Assembly: GCA_025355965.1 (NCBI GenBank)
Contig: JANXYR010000047.1
Location: 1 to 64,000, forward strand
Length of the DNA stretch: 64,000 nucleotides
DNA from: Geobacteraceae bacterium
GTDB lineage: Bacteria > Desulfobacterota > Desulfuromonadia > Geobacterales > Pseudopelobacteraceae
Reading direction: 5' to 3'
In this document: piece after piece, positions 8,886 through 17,404 of the stretch
Numbering within the stretch: the stretch's first letter is position 1
Layout of the letters: each line of letters begins with the position of its first letter
Made by a program: the position numbers and the translations under genes
Notes under the pieces: generated by a model
Told to the model about the DNA's origin: nothing
What the model saw: only the letters and a program-made list of their open reading frames with translations
Database searches by the model: none

Positions 8886-9800
8886 ATGGGTATTGTTGTT
8901 GTCGGAACAGTAGCTTTTGATACTGTTGAAACACCATTCGGTCGAGAGGAGAACGTTCTGGGGGGCTCGGCCACCTATTTTTCAACTTCAGCGAGCTTCT
9001 TTACCGATGTATCTCTGGTTGCGGTTGTCGGAGAAGATTTTCCGCAAGAGCATGTCACATTTTTGCAGAGTCGTAACATCGATACGACAGGTTTACAGCG
9101 CATTCCAGGCAAAACATTCCACTGGAGTGGTCGCTATGGGTATGATCTGAACGAGGCCGAAACGCTTGATACCCAACTTAACGTACTGATGGACTTTCAG
9201 CCTGAACTGCCGGAATCCTACCGCGACTCGGAATACCTCTTTCTGGCCAATATAGACCCCGATCTGCAGATGAAGGTGCTTGAACAGGTAGAAAAACCAA
9301 AGCTGGTTGCGTGTGACACTATGAACTTCTGGATCTCCTCCAAGCCGGAAGCGCTGAAAAAGGTACTTCAGAAGGTTGATATTGTTGTGATCAACGAAGG
9401 TGAAGCACGGCAGTTTACGGGAGAAGCCAATCTGGTCAAGGCTGCCAGGCAGATCATTGCCCTTGGTTGCAAGCGGCTGGTTGTCAAGCGTGGAGAGTAC
9501 GGTGTATTAATGTTCACCGCCGATTCGGTTTTCGCAGCGCCTGCCTACCCGCTTGAAGAGGTGTTCGATCCGACCGGCGCCGGTGATACATTTGCCGGAG
9601 GGTTTATGGGCTATCTGGCAAATACCGGAGATCTGTCGGAGGAGGGGCTTCGTCAAGCTATCGTCTTCGGCAGTGTAATGGCTTCTTTCAATGTAGAGGA
9701 TTTCAGTCTTAATCGTATGAAACGACTACAGTATAAAGAGATACAAACACGTTTCGCCAGCTTCAAAGCGCTGACAAGTTTCAGGGATATTTCTTTCTGA
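8886..9800 (+). CDS. PfkB-family sugar/nucleoside kinase
   Basis: A 304-residue ribokinase-fold kinase. The start ATG 8886 is preceded by GGGAGAAA; an upstream in-frame GTG (8847) would add 13 unlikely residues. It carries the N-terminal glycine motif (NVLGGSATYFSTSASFF) and the C-terminal anion-hole and catalytic motif FDPTGAGDTFAGGF with the catalytic aspartate. It transfers phosphate from ATP to a sugar, nucleoside or related alcohol; the substrate cannot be told from motifs. It stands between the efflux operon and the TPR gene with gaps of about 70-110 bases, so it may be its own unit. Confidence 0.9.
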   Translation: MGIVVVGTVAFDTVETPFGREENVLGGSATYFSTSASFFTDVSLVAVVGEDFPQEHVTFLQSRNIDTTGLQRIPGKTFHWSGRYGYDLNEAETLDTQLNVLMDFQPELPESYRDSEYLFLANIDPDLQMKVLEQVEKPKLVACDTMNFWISSKPEALKKVLQKVDIVVINEGEARQFTGEANLVKAARQIIALGCKRLVVKRGEYGVLMFTADSVFAAPAYPLEEVFDPTGAGDTFAGGFMGYLANTGDLSEEGLRQAIVFGSVMASFNVEDFSLNRMKRLQYKEIQTRFASFKALTSFRDISF

Positions 9801-9832
9801 TGGAGAGTCGCCTTGTTTAGCGAGAGCGTGCA

Positions 9833-9852
9833 TTAACGCACTTATCCTGTTT
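9833..9852 (+). repeat. 20-nt repeat, copy A, in 5' leader of the TPR gene
   Basis: The 20 bases TTAACGCACTTATCCTGTTT end 18 bases before the TPR lipoprotein start and recur exactly at 12066-12085, 27 bases before the UspA start. Only about 0.002 exact 20-mer matches would be expected by chance in 64 kb. Function unknown; it may be a shared 5' untranslated element or protein site. Confidence 0.6.
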
Positions 9853-9870
9853 TTCAAGGTTGGGGACATA

Positions 9871-10632
9871 ATGAAAAGTATTTTCTACTCAATAGCTTCA
9901 CTGTTTCTTCTTGTGACCGTTTTCGGGTGCGCATCCGCCCGGGTACAGAACAATCCAAAGCCAAACCCCGCCTCCTATCATTATCAAATGGGGCTTTCCT
10001 ATCTTGGAGAGCGTAACTATTCTGCGGCGTTATTTGATCTTACTGAGGCCGAGAAGCTTGATCCGGATAATCCGGATGTCCTGTATAATCTCGGTTTGGC
10101 TTTTATCGGTAAAAAAAGACCCGATCTTGCCGAAGCAAGGCTCCTGAAGGCTCTACTTTTGAAACCGGGCTTTTCTGTTGCACGTAATGATCTAGGGGTT
10201 GCCTACCTCGATTTGAAGCGCTGGGATAGTGCCATTCAGCAGTTCAAAATAGTAAAAGATGATCTTTTTTACGAAAACAACGAAAATGCGTCCATAAATT
10301 TGGGATTGGCTTATCTGGGAAAAGGTGATTATCCCAAAGCATTGGAGGCACTGCAGGCCGTTGCTGCCCAGAATCCGCGGAATCCGGTGGTGCGGCTTTC
10401 TTTGGGGCGGGTCTGGTTTGCCATGGACAAGAGCGAGCAGGCGATTACTGAATATTCCAAGGCGCTTGAGATTTATGGTGATTATGGCGCGGCCCACTAT
10501 TATCTGGGACAGGCGCAGATCAAGCTGAACAGGATAGATGCGGCCCGCGCTTCATTCAAAGAGGCTGTGCGTCTAATTCCCGAAAGCGAACTTGGTCGTG
10601 CAGCTTTGGGATACCTGGATCTTATCAAGTGA
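9871..10632 (+). CDS. TPR-repeat lipoprotein (PilF/PilW-like)
   Basis: A 253-residue protein with a lipoprotein signal peptide ending in VFGC (cysteine near residue 20), followed by at least five tetratricopeptide repeats (YHYQMGLSYLGERNYSAALFD, then VLYNLGLAFIGKKRPDLAEA and so on). TPR lipoproteins of this size act as outer-membrane assembly factors; PilF-type pilotins of type IV pilus secretins are the closest familiar shape. The stop overlaps the GTG start of the RodZ-like gene, so the two are co-translated. A role in type IV pili is inference from fold only; no pilus gene is next to it. Confidence 0.8.
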   Translation: MKSIFYSIASLFLLVTVFGCASARVQNNPKPNPASYHYQMGLSYLGERNYSAALFDLTEAEKLDPDNPDVLYNLGLAFIGKKRPDLAEARLLKALLLKPGFSVARNDLGVAYLDLKRWDSAIQQFKIVKDDLFYENNENASINLGLAYLGKGDYPKALEALQAVAAQNPRNPVVRLSLGRVWFAMDKSEQAITEYSKALEIYGDYGAAHYYLGQAQIKLNRIDAARASFKEAVRLIPESELGRAALGYLDLIK

Positions 10633-11507
10633 GTGAGGCTAGAGTGTTAGATCAAGTTTCAGTGCCACTGGAAAGCCAGGGTGGTTCGCCGGGGGCGGTA
10701 CTTCGCCGTTGTCGTGAATTTCACGGAATTACGCTTGAAGAAGCATCTGAGACCACAAAAATAGGCATTTCCCATCTCAGGGCATTGGAAGACGACCAGA
10801 TTTATGAGTTTGCCAATCAGGCATACCTCAAAGGTTTTCTTCGTATATACGCTACTTATCTTGGCCTGAACTCCGAAGATGTATCAAGAATGTATGGCAA
10901 ACTTTTTGGAGTTCAAGATGAAAAACCGGATACTGCCCGCGTGTCGTCGGTTCCTTCCCGTCGGTCGCGCGGTCTTATCTCTTTCAAAAAAATGTTGTTC
11001 CCGGCTTTTTTACTGGCTGCTATCCTGATCACCGCTAACTTCTTCAAGCGCGCTCCAGCTCCTCTTGTTCGTTTGCCGCAACCGGCTGTGGCAGTTGCTC
11101 CGCCTGTGCAAAATAATGCAGTCCAAGCCATGCAAAGTTCTGTGCGTGTCAGGAAGGTAGAGCAGGATATTCCGCAACCTAAAGCAGAAAGAAGGCTTGA
11201 AGCGTCTCCAAACACTGAAATGGCAGTGACTTCAAAACGTCCGGCAAATGTCGCCAGGGCTTTCATTCTAAAAATCAAAGTAACTCAGAGCGGCACTCTG
11301 ACCGCTACTGTTGACGGATCCGTTCCACAACAATATGAGCTTACAGCTGGAGATATCATTGAGTGGAAAGCAGAAAAAAAAGTCTCACTGGAATTGAGTG
11401 ACGCCGGTGGTGTTGAGGTAGAATTGAATGGCAAACCATACAAATCGCTTGGGGTTCCTGGCAAGCCAATTTACGTTGAACTTGATGCAGACGGCGTTAA
11501 GCCGTAG
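10629..11507 (+). CDS. RodZ-like membrane protein with N-terminal helix-turn-helix
   Basis: A 292-residue protein starting at GTG 10629 inside the stop of the TPR gene. Residues about 20-85 form an HTH_25-type domain (GAVLRRCREFHGITLEEASETTKI, split here as the helices AVLRRCREF and TLEEASETTKI). One membrane helix follows at about 118-137 (FPAFLLAAILITANFF), then a proline- and alanine-rich linker, then a C-terminal beta domain (about 210-290; DUF4115 type). RodZ links the MreB cytoskeleton to the cell wall. Orthology to RodZ rather than another HTH-DUF4115 protein is likely but unproven. Confidence 0.82.
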   Translation: MSEARVLDQVSVPLESQGGSPGAVLRRCREFHGITLEEASETTKIGISHLRALEDDQIYEFANQAYLKGFLRIYATYLGLNSEDVSRMYGKLFGVQDEKPDTARVSSVPSRRSRGLISFKKMLFPAFLLAAILITANFFKRAPAPLVRLPQPAVAVAPPVQNNAVQAMQSSVRVRKVEQDIPQPKAERRLEASPNTEMAVTSKRPANVARAFILKIKVTQSGTLTATVDGSVPQQYELTAGDIIEWKAEKKVSLELSDAGGVEVELNGKPYKSLGVPGKPIYVELDADGVKP

Positions 11508-11573
11508 TTTGAAACGTTTTTCTGTTACAGATATCCTCTCTTTAAAACAATAACAAAAAAATAAATCAGGGTC

Positions 11574-11601
11574 TTGACACTCAGCTGCTCAATGCTAGAC
11601 T
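11574..11601 (+). promoter_or_regulatory. Sigma-70-like promoter for the response-regulator cluster
   Basis: TTGACA (11574-11579) and TAGACT (11596-11601) are separated by 16 bases, 33 bases ahead of the TTG start at 11634. The 127-base gap before it is A/T-rich and shows no strong terminator hairpin. Confidence 0.5.
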
Positions 11602-11633
11602 TCCTGTAATTCGAACTGTGCAGGAGTATCGCC

Positions 11634-12026
11634 TTGGAACATGGTAATAAAAGGATACTTGTTGTGGATGATGAGGAAAATGCCAGGATGGCGCTTTCCA
11701 AGATTCTTACCCATGATGGCTATGATGTGGCTTCAGCCGGGAATGGGCTGGAGGCCCTCAATTATTTGCGAAGCAAAGATGTAGAGCTGATTATTACCGA
11801 TCTCAATATGCCGGAGATGAATGGGCTGATGTTTCTACGCGAGCTCAACCGCATCCATCCTGCCAGTAACGTTATTATGATCACAGCCTACGGCGAAGTT
11901 GAGTCATATCTCGAAGCAATGACGCTTGGTGCTTTTGAATACGTCAACAAGCCGGTTAAATATGACGATCTCAAAAAAATTATCAACAAGATTTTCAAAG
12001 CCGACGGAACAGACGGCCACAATTAG
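11634..12026 (+). CDS. Single-domain response regulator
   Basis: A 130-residue stand-alone receiver domain. The start is TTG 11634, chosen because AGGAG lies 8 bases upstream. It has the acidic pocket (VVDDEE near residue 10), the phosphorylated aspartate in IITDLNMPEMNG, the conserved threonine in MITAYGE and the lysine in YVNKPVKY. There is no output domain, so it would pass on phosphate or bind a partner. A receiver-histidine kinase (12602) and another single receiver (13876) lie downstream. Confidence 0.9.
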   Translation: MEHGNKRILVVDDEENARMALSKILTHDGYDVASAGNGLEALNYLRSKDVELIITDLNMPEMNGLMFLRELNRIHPASNVIMITAYGEVESYLEAMTLGAFEYVNKPVKYDDLKKIINKIFKADGTDGHN

Positions 12027-12032
12027 TAAGTT

Positions 12033-12054
12033 AGAAATTATTTCTGTTTTTTTT
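12033..12054 (+). terminator. Weak hairpin followed by eight T residues
   Basis: AGAAA-TTA-TTTCT (12033-12045) is followed by G and TTTTTTTT (12047-12054). The stem has only five A/U-rich pairs, so it may be a weak terminator after the response regulator. Confidence 0.35.
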
Positions 12055-12065
12055 GGGAATTTTAG

Positions 12066-12085
12066 TTAACGCACTTATCCTGTTT
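12066..12085 (+). repeat. 20-nt repeat, copy B, in 5' leader of uspA
   Basis: Exact copy of the 20-mer at 9833-9852. Here it lies just after the weak terminator and ends 27 bases before the UspA start. A short TCCT/AGGA pairing across the end of the repeat could touch the leader, but it is only four base pairs. Confidence 0.6.
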
Positions 12086-12112
12086 ATAAGGACCAGAAGA
12101 GGGGATTTAACT

Positions 12113-12562
12113 ATGAAACCGTTTGCAAGAATTCTGACAGCCATCGATTTTTCAGAAAATTCTGAATGTGCTTTTGACTACGCCCTGACACTGGCAACTC
12201 AGTTCAATGCCGAGCTGATTATTGTTCATGTCATCAATGAACCGGTTGATCTACGTGGTTTCTATGTGCCACATATCTCTTTTGAACAGCTTGAAAAAGA
12301 AATTGAAGAAAGCGCTGTCAAGATGATGGATACATTCTGTAGTTCAAAACTGGGCACTTTTTCAAATTATAAAACGTCTATCCTGACCGGTATTCCTTGC
12401 GATGAGATTACGTCGGTTGCCGCCAAAATCGATGCATCCCTGATCGTACTCGGTACTCATGGCAGGACCGGCCTTGACCGTATACTTTTTGGCAGCACAG
12501 CTGAACGGGTTGTACGCTCGGCTAATTGCCCTGTTCTGACAGTCAGGCTACCGGCTGTTTAG
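12113..12562 (+). CDS. Universal stress protein (UspA family)
   Basis: A 149-residue single-domain universal stress protein. ATG 12113 follows GAGGGG and starts the typical strand KPFARILTAIDFSENSE; an upstream in-frame start at 12053 would run through the 20-nt repeat and is rejected. The ATP-binding pattern GTHGRTGLDRILFGSTAE (GxxG-9x-GS) is present, so it belongs to the nucleotide-binding type. Such proteins bind ATP as dimers and help in starvation and stress. It sits inside a run of two-component genes. The repeat in its leader suggests shared control with the TPR gene. Confidence 0.92.
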   Translation: MKPFARILTAIDFSENSECAFDYALTLATQFNAELIIVHVINEPVDLRGFYVPHISFEQLEKEIEESAVKMMDTFCSSKLGTFSNYKTSILTGIPCDEITSVAAKIDASLIVLGTHGRTGLDRILFGSTAERVVRSANCPVLTVRLPAV

Positions 12563-12601
12563 CGGTGAATCAACTGTAGTCATGAAAACTACCTTCCAGC
12601 C

Positions 12602-13792
12602 ATGCTGATTGAATCTAGATCGCACGCTACAAAAAAACCTGTAGTTATCATTGATGACGACAGGAATATCCTCGAACTGACCTCGCTGATACTTTCAAAG
12701 CACGGTTTTCAGCCGTATATAGCAGATAATGCCCACGAAGGATTTGAGCTTATATCCCGACACTCCCCGGAATTGGTTCTGCTCGATTATATCATGCCGG
12801 AGATGGATGGTCTGGCTGCACTACAGTTGATAAAGAGCCGGTTTCCTGACACGTGCGTAGTGATGCTTACCGGCAAGGGGAGCGAAGAGATCGCTGTCGA
12901 ACTGTTGAAAAACGGTGCTTCGGAGTATATTCTCAAACCCTTTAACAATCGCAATCTGCTCGAACGGCTGCAAAATGTGCTGAGAATCAGGGAAATTGAA
13001 CTTCACAACCGTGAGCTTCAAAAACAGCAGGACCGTCTCCTCTTTGAAATAGAACAGTGGAATTTGGAACTTCAGAAGCGGGTGCGTGAAAAATCCGAGG
13101 CGCTTCAGAATGCTCAAGAAGAGATCATACAATCTGAAAAACTGGCGGCAATGGGTTATCTTTCTGCTGGTATGGCTCATGAAATACGCAATCCTCTCAA
13201 CTCCATCGCCCTGTTTATCCAACTAATGCGCCAGACATCAACTGAACCGGATCAACTTGAATATCAGTTGAAAGTCCTGAAAGAAGTCGAACGGATAGAC
13301 TCTATTATCCGTAAATTACTTGATGCCTCCAGGCGAACCCGTGTCATATCGTCCAATGTGCAGATCAATCAGGTGATCGATAGCGCAATAGAGGCTTTTT
13401 CTCCTCAGATTGATAGCAGAAAAATTCAGGTTGACCGGCAATATCATTGTGTACCACAGCCCATTACCGCTGACCCTACCGAGTTGGGACAGATTTTCAC
13501 CAATCTTTTTCTGAATGCCTTGGATGCTATGAGCCACGGTGGTCGTCTTGCTATTGAACTCTTTGAAAGTGAGGGGCGGGTGATTGTCAGGGTTAGTGAC
13601 AGCGGCACCGGAATTGCGGAAGATCTTCTCTCCAGCATATTTGAACCTTTCTTCAGTACAAAAAATCGCGGCACCGGAATGGGGCTACCGGTTGCTCAGC
13701 GCATTGCCCGTATGTACGAAGGGAGCATGGAGGTCGAGTCCTCTTCACCGGAAGGGACGACATTCCGCCTGGAGTTTCCTATCTGCTCCTAA
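12602..13792 (+). CDS. Receiver-histidine kinase hybrid (N-terminal receiver)
   Basis: A 396-residue cytoplasmic kinase. The receiver domain covers about residues 13-130 (IDDDR, LLDYIMPEMDG, LTGKG, LKPF). A coiled-coil linker follows (about 135-185). The HisKA dimerisation domain has the phospho-histidine in LSAGMAHEIRNPLNS. The ATPase domain carries NLFLNALDAM, DSGTGIAED, FEPFFSTK and GTGMGLP. No membrane segment is visible. The order receiver then kinase suggests control by a phosphorelay, perhaps from the receivers on either side. No Shine-Dalgarno stands out before ATG 12602. Confidence 0.92.
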   Translation: MLIESRSHATKKPVVIIDDDRNILELTSLILSKHGFQPYIADNAHEGFELISRHSPELVLLDYIMPEMDGLAALQLIKSRFPDTCVVMLTGKGSEEIAVELLKNGASEYILKPFNNRNLLERLQNVLRIREIELHNRELQKQQDRLLFEIEQWNLELQKRVREKSEALQNAQEEIIQSEKLAAMGYLSAGMAHEIRNPLNSIALFIQLMRQTSTEPDQLEYQLKVLKEVERIDSIIRKLLDASRRTRVISSNVQINQVIDSAIEAFSPQIDSRKIQVDRQYHCVPQPITADPTELGQIFTNLFLNALDAMSHGGRLAIELFESEGRVIVRVSDSGTGIAEDLLSSIFEPFFSTKNRGTGMGLPVAQRIARMYEGSMEVESSSPEGTTFRLEFPICS

Positions 13793-13875
13793 AAACATTC
13801 TTCCTTTCATTTTTTGCTTGATATGGTGTAGTATACACCGGCTGTTGATATCAATTCCTATCTGTGTGTACCGCC

Positions 13876-14274
13876 ATGAACCAATCGAACAAAAAAATTC
13901 TTATCATTGATGATGATCCGTTTTTCCTGAAGGTGTTGACCGACAATTTCAGCAACAACGGTTTTACCGTATTCAATGCCAATGATGGTATTGAAGGTGT
14001 AAAGGCCTATCTCGAAATGGCACCTGATGTTGTCATTTCTGACCTTGTAATGCCACGTATGGGGGGTGTCAGTACATGCATGGAGATTAGCAGGCTGGCC
14101 GGAGATACACCACCCGTCATAATACTTTTGACATCCATGTTTCAGGAATCACCCCATGAACACGAGACTCCGGAAATGGGCGCCAAGATTCACATCCCCA
14201 AGTCAACCAGTCCGACGGATATCGTTATAATTGTCGAACAGCTCCTGGAGCGCGAAAAGTTCCTGCAGAGTTGA
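13876..14274 (+). CDS. Single-domain response regulator
   Basis: A 132-residue receiver-only protein with IIDDDPF, the phospho-acceptor in VVISDLVMPRMGG, LLTSMF and a lysine in HIPKSTSP. ATG 13876 is preferred; an in-frame GTG at 13864 would add four residues. There is no DNA-binding or enzymatic output domain. It follows the receiver-histidine kinase by 83 bases. The following dehydrogenase gene begins 4 bases after its stop, so the two may be co-transcribed. Confidence 0.88.
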   Translation: MNQSNKKILIIDDDPFFLKVLTDNFSNNGFTVFNANDGIEGVKAYLEMAPDVVISDLVMPRMGGVSTCMEISRLAGDTPPVIILLTSMFQESPHEHETPEMGAKIHIPKSTSPTDIVIIVEQLLEREKFLQS

Positions 14275-14278
14275 ATCC

Positions 14279-15856
14279 ATGCCTTTTATCTATCGTAATC
14301 TTTCTCTCACCCCTTCTGATCGTGAAGAAACTCTGCCTGCATTGCTAGCTGCGAAACTTTCTGTTCCACTTGTATCACTTCAAGATATACGCATTATCCG
14401 CAAAGGGATAGATGCACGTAAAAAGCCACTCATAAAATTGGTATATACGCTCTCTTTTTCAGCTGATGATGAGGTCAGATCGCTTCTTGGGGTTGATCAG
14501 GCACTGGAATGGCATGAGGATAAAACGGTTCCGGTTCCAGTACAAATCCAGTCGCCAAAACGCATCGTCATCGTCGGCAGCGGCCCGGCCGGATTGTTTG
14601 CAGCCCTGCGGTTGGCTGAATATGGGCTGAAGGCAACAATAATTGAGCGCGGTGAGCCTGTAGAGTTACGGGCGCTGTCTGTACAACGCTTCTGGAAAGA
14701 CGGCGTTCTTGATCCTGAATCAAACGTTCAATTTGGTGAGGGCGGAGCAGGGACGTTCTCGGACGGCAAGCTGACATGCCGCTCCAAAGATCAGATGGTA
14801 CCGTGGGTGCTGGAACAATTGGTCATCTTCGGAGCACAGCCGGAGGTACGCTATCTTGCCAAGCCGCATATCGGCACTGATCGTTTAAGAACGGTAATAA
14901 GTGCTATACGGCGGCAACTCCTTGAGAAGGACTTTACTATTCGCTTTGGCTGCCGTATGACCGACCTGAATATAAAAAATGGTCGCATTGATGCGGTGAC
15001 TCTTAATGGTGCAGAGGAGATTCCGTGTGAGCATCTGATCTTGGCCACTGGTCATAGTGCGCGTGATACGTTTGAAATACTGGAAAGACGTAATGTGCCT
15101 CTACAGCGTAAGCCTTTCGCTATGGGTCTCAGGGTTGAGCATCCGCAAGAGTTGATAAATCGAATCCAGTATGGCAATGGGCAACAGCCAGATCTGCCTG
15201 CGGCTGACTATGCTGTTGCCTGGAACAATAGTTCCAGCGGGCGCAGCGCTTATTCATTCTGCATGTGTCCGGGTGGAGTTGTCGTCGGTGGAGCATCGGA
15301 GGTTGGTGGAGTCGTCACTAACGGCATGAGCGGTCAACTGCGTAACTCCCCGTATGCAAACAGTGCCTTGGTGGTCAATGTCCGAGAAGAAGATTTTGAT
15401 GGACCTGGTCCACTGGCAGGGGTCCGGTTGCAACGCAGGTGGGAGCAACGAGCATTTGAGTCGGGTGGGGGAGGCTACCTCGCACCTGCTCAGAATTTGC
15501 TCGATTTTTTGAGGCTTCCGGGGAAGCGGGCTGTCAAAGCCAGCTACCGTCCCGGAATCTGTGAGACGGAGCTGGATTCGGTACTGCCATCATTTATCAT
15601 CGAAACGTTGCGGGAAGGGATTGCTGATTTCGGAAGAAAGCTTAGGGGTTTTGTCACAGCTGAGGCCACCCTTATAGGAATCGAGTCCCGCACCTCATCA
15701 CCGGTGCGAGTTCTGCGAGACAGCAGCTTTGAATCCATTGGCGTCAAGGGGCTGTACCCGGCCGGTGAAGGCGCTGGTTATGCTGGCGGTATCATGAGTT
15801 CTGCCGTAGATGGCATCAAAATAGCTGATAGTATCGCTGGGCGATTGAACGTCTAA
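14279..15856 (+). CDS. FAD-dependent dehydrogenase (COG2509-like)
   Basis: A 525-residue flavoprotein. The start is ATG 14279 (PFIYRNLSLTPSDREETLPA); an upstream frame opening at 14231 overlaps the response regulator and is not needed. The N-terminal 90 residues form a small alpha/beta domain, then RIVIVGSGPAGLFAALRLAE (about 98-117) binds the ADP part of FAD. VQFGEGGAGTFSDGKLTCR is typical of a large bacterial family of uncharacterised FAD-dependent dehydrogenases. The C-terminal GVKGLYPAGEGAGYAGGIMSS closes the FAD site. The true substrate is unknown. Transcription would end at the hairpins at 15865-15914. Confidence 0.85.
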   Translation: MPFIYRNLSLTPSDREETLPALLAAKLSVPLVSLQDIRIIRKGIDARKKPLIKLVYTLSFSADDEVRSLLGVDQALEWHEDKTVPVPVQIQSPKRIVIVGSGPAGLFAALRLAEYGLKATIIERGEPVELRALSVQRFWKDGVLDPESNVQFGEGGAGTFSDGKLTCRSKDQMVPWVLEQLVIFGAQPEVRYLAKPHIGTDRLRTVISAIRRQLLEKDFTIRFGCRMTDLNIKNGRIDAVTLNGAEEIPCEHLILATGHSARDTFEILERRNVPLQRKPFAMGLRVEHPQELINRIQYGNGQQPDLPAADYAVAWNNSSSGRSAYSFCMCPGGVVVGGASEVGGVVTNGMSGQLRNSPYANSALVVNVREEDFDGPGPLAGVRLQRRWEQRAFESGGGGYLAPAQNLLDFLRLPGKRAVKASYRPGICETELDSVLPSFIIETLREGIADFGRKLRGFVTAEATLIGIESRTSSPVRVLRDSSFESIGVKGLYPAGEGAGYAGGIMSSAVDGIKIADSIAGRLNV

Positions 15857-15864
15857 CCCCTCAA

Positions 15865-15914
15865 TTCCCCCCTTGCCAGAGGGGAACTTTTAAGCCTCCC
15901 TTGACAAGGGGAGG
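15865..15914. terminator. Two adjacent hairpins between convergent genes
   Basis: TTCCCC (15865-15870) pairs with GGGGAA (15881-15886). CCTCCCTT (15895-15902) pairs with AGGGGAGG (15907-15914, one G-T pair). The two stems share related sequence and lie between converging genes, so they may act in both directions. No long T run follows. They also look like a dispersed intergenic repeat family. Confidence 0.45.
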
Positions 15915-15973
15915 TTCGGTTTGTCTGTTGTCCCATTCAAAAAAAGCCATGCCAGTTCACCTCATTCTGCCGA

Positions 15974-17404
15974 TTAGCGCTCTGGGATATTTAGTTTAAG
16001 ATCAAGCTCTCGGACGGTCCCAAATGTTGAGAGTGGCTGGTCAAACTTTGCCGCATCTCCGATAACAACCAGTTTGAAAGCGTCCGGGTGCAGGTATTTA
16101 CGAGCTGCAGCCAGTATGTCTGCTTTTGTTACTTTGGCAATGTTGCTTCGATACTGCTCAAGATAGCCTTGTGGATAACCGTAATATTCGAGCCGGGCAC
16201 GCTGGCTTACTATTGAAGCAGGAGTTGTAAAGCCAAACATGAATGAGTTGATCATATATTCACGGGCAGCATTAAACTCCTCATCGGTCACTAATTCCTT
16301 TGTCAGATCGGCGATGATTTTCTTCATCAGATTGATTGTTTTGACGGTGGAACCGGCCTTGGTTTCAGTCTCGGCAACAAAGCTCCCGGTGTAGCGACGA
16401 CCGATGTCGAAACGACTGCCGACGCTGTAGGCCAAGCCTTGGTTGGTACGGATCTCCATTGTCAGACGTGACGTAAAACTGCCGCCAAGGATGTAGTCTA
16501 GAAGGCGCACTGCATAGATGTCAGGATTGTCTTTATTGAGCCCAAGGTGCCCCATGCGGATGACGGTCTGGTTGACATCTTTTTTACCGTAGAGAACCTC
16601 TCCCTGCAGCTGTTGTTTTGGTTGTGGCACATCAGGTATTACTATAGAGGCGATTTTATTTACCGTTTTAAAGGTAGAATTAAGCTCTTTAAGCAGAGCA
16701 GTTCTATCAAAATCTCCGGAGACAGATAGGATTATGTTGTCCAAGCGATAAAAGCGACCATGAAAATCAACTAGATCCTGGCGGGTGATGGCACTGATTG
16801 AATCAAAAGTTGCAATCTGACCCAAGGGGTGGCCGGCATATATGGCACTATTGATCTCTCGCCCGGCAATTTCCTTGGGATCGTCATTCTGGCGCCGCAG
16901 GCCTTCAATCGCCTGCTTGCGGGCCATTTCAACCCGTTTTCCGCTGAATTCCGGACGAAGCAGGACACTACTGAAGATCTGTAGCGTCCTGCTGAAGTTT
17001 TTTTTGAGTGCCGTCAGTGAAACCGTTCCCATGTCGCTGCCAATTCCGCTTTCAACAGACGAAGCCATAAATTCGAGTTCGTCATCCATACTTTCCGGTG
17101 TCATACCCCCTGCGCCGCCACTACGCATAACACTCCCGACCATGCCTGACAGTCCTGATTTCACGGCTGGTTCATATACGGATCCAACCCGCACCATGGC
17201 GGTCATGTTGATTATTGGTAGTTCGGTGTCGCGCAGCAGATATACCGGAATTCCGCACTCAAGAACGACTCGTTCAGCCGTGGGGATTTGAAAGTTTAAT
17301 TCGGGAAATTTCATTGTTCTGGGATTTCCAAGTTGTTGATTCGCTGCAAAAGCAGGCGCAATCAAGGTAACCAGAAAGCAGATCGAAATTAAAAGCTGTT
17401 TCAT
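15974..17404 (-). CDS. M16 family peptidase-like subunit lacking the zinc motif
   Basis: A 476-residue protein with a signal peptide (hydrophobic residues 3-17, cut near AFA-A), so it is exported. It has the M16 two-domain shape, but where HxxEH should stand it reads SGMVGSVMRSGG, so it cannot bind catalytic zinc. The C-terminal half keeps the arginine-tyrosine substrate-binding region (MEIRTNQGLAYSVGSRF). This is the known pattern of the non-catalytic partner in heterodimeric M16B peptidases. Its start overlaps the stop of the catalytic partner (17401-18885) by 4 bases, so both are made together. Confidence 0.9.
   Translation of the reverse strand: MKQLLISICFLVTLIAPAFAANQQLGNPRTMKFPELNFQIPTAERVVLECGIPVYLLRDTELPIINMTAMVRVGSVYEPAVKSGLSGMVGSVMRSGGAGGMTPESMDDELEFMASSVESGIGSDMGTVSLTALKKNFSRTLQIFSSVLLRPEFSGKRVEMARKQAIEGLRRQNDDPKEIAGREINSAIYAGHPLGQIATFDSISAITRQDLVDFHGRFYRLDNIILSVSGDFDRTALLKELNSTFKTVNKIASIVIPDVPQPKQQLQGEVLYGKKDVNQTVIRMGHLGLNKDNPDIYAVRLLDYILGGSFTSRLTMEIRTNQGLAYSVGSRFDIGRRYTGSFVAETETKAGSTVKTINLMKKIIADLTKELVTDEEFNAAREYMINSFMFGFTTPASIVSQRARLEYYGYPQGYLEQYRSNIAKVTKADILAAARKYLHPDAFKLVVIGDAAKFDQPLSTFGTVRELDLKLNIPER

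Noticed and set aside
13846-13855. TTGATATCAA as a possible FNR site
   Set aside because: It lacks the four-base spacer of an FNR box, and a 10-bp palindrome is frequent by chance.
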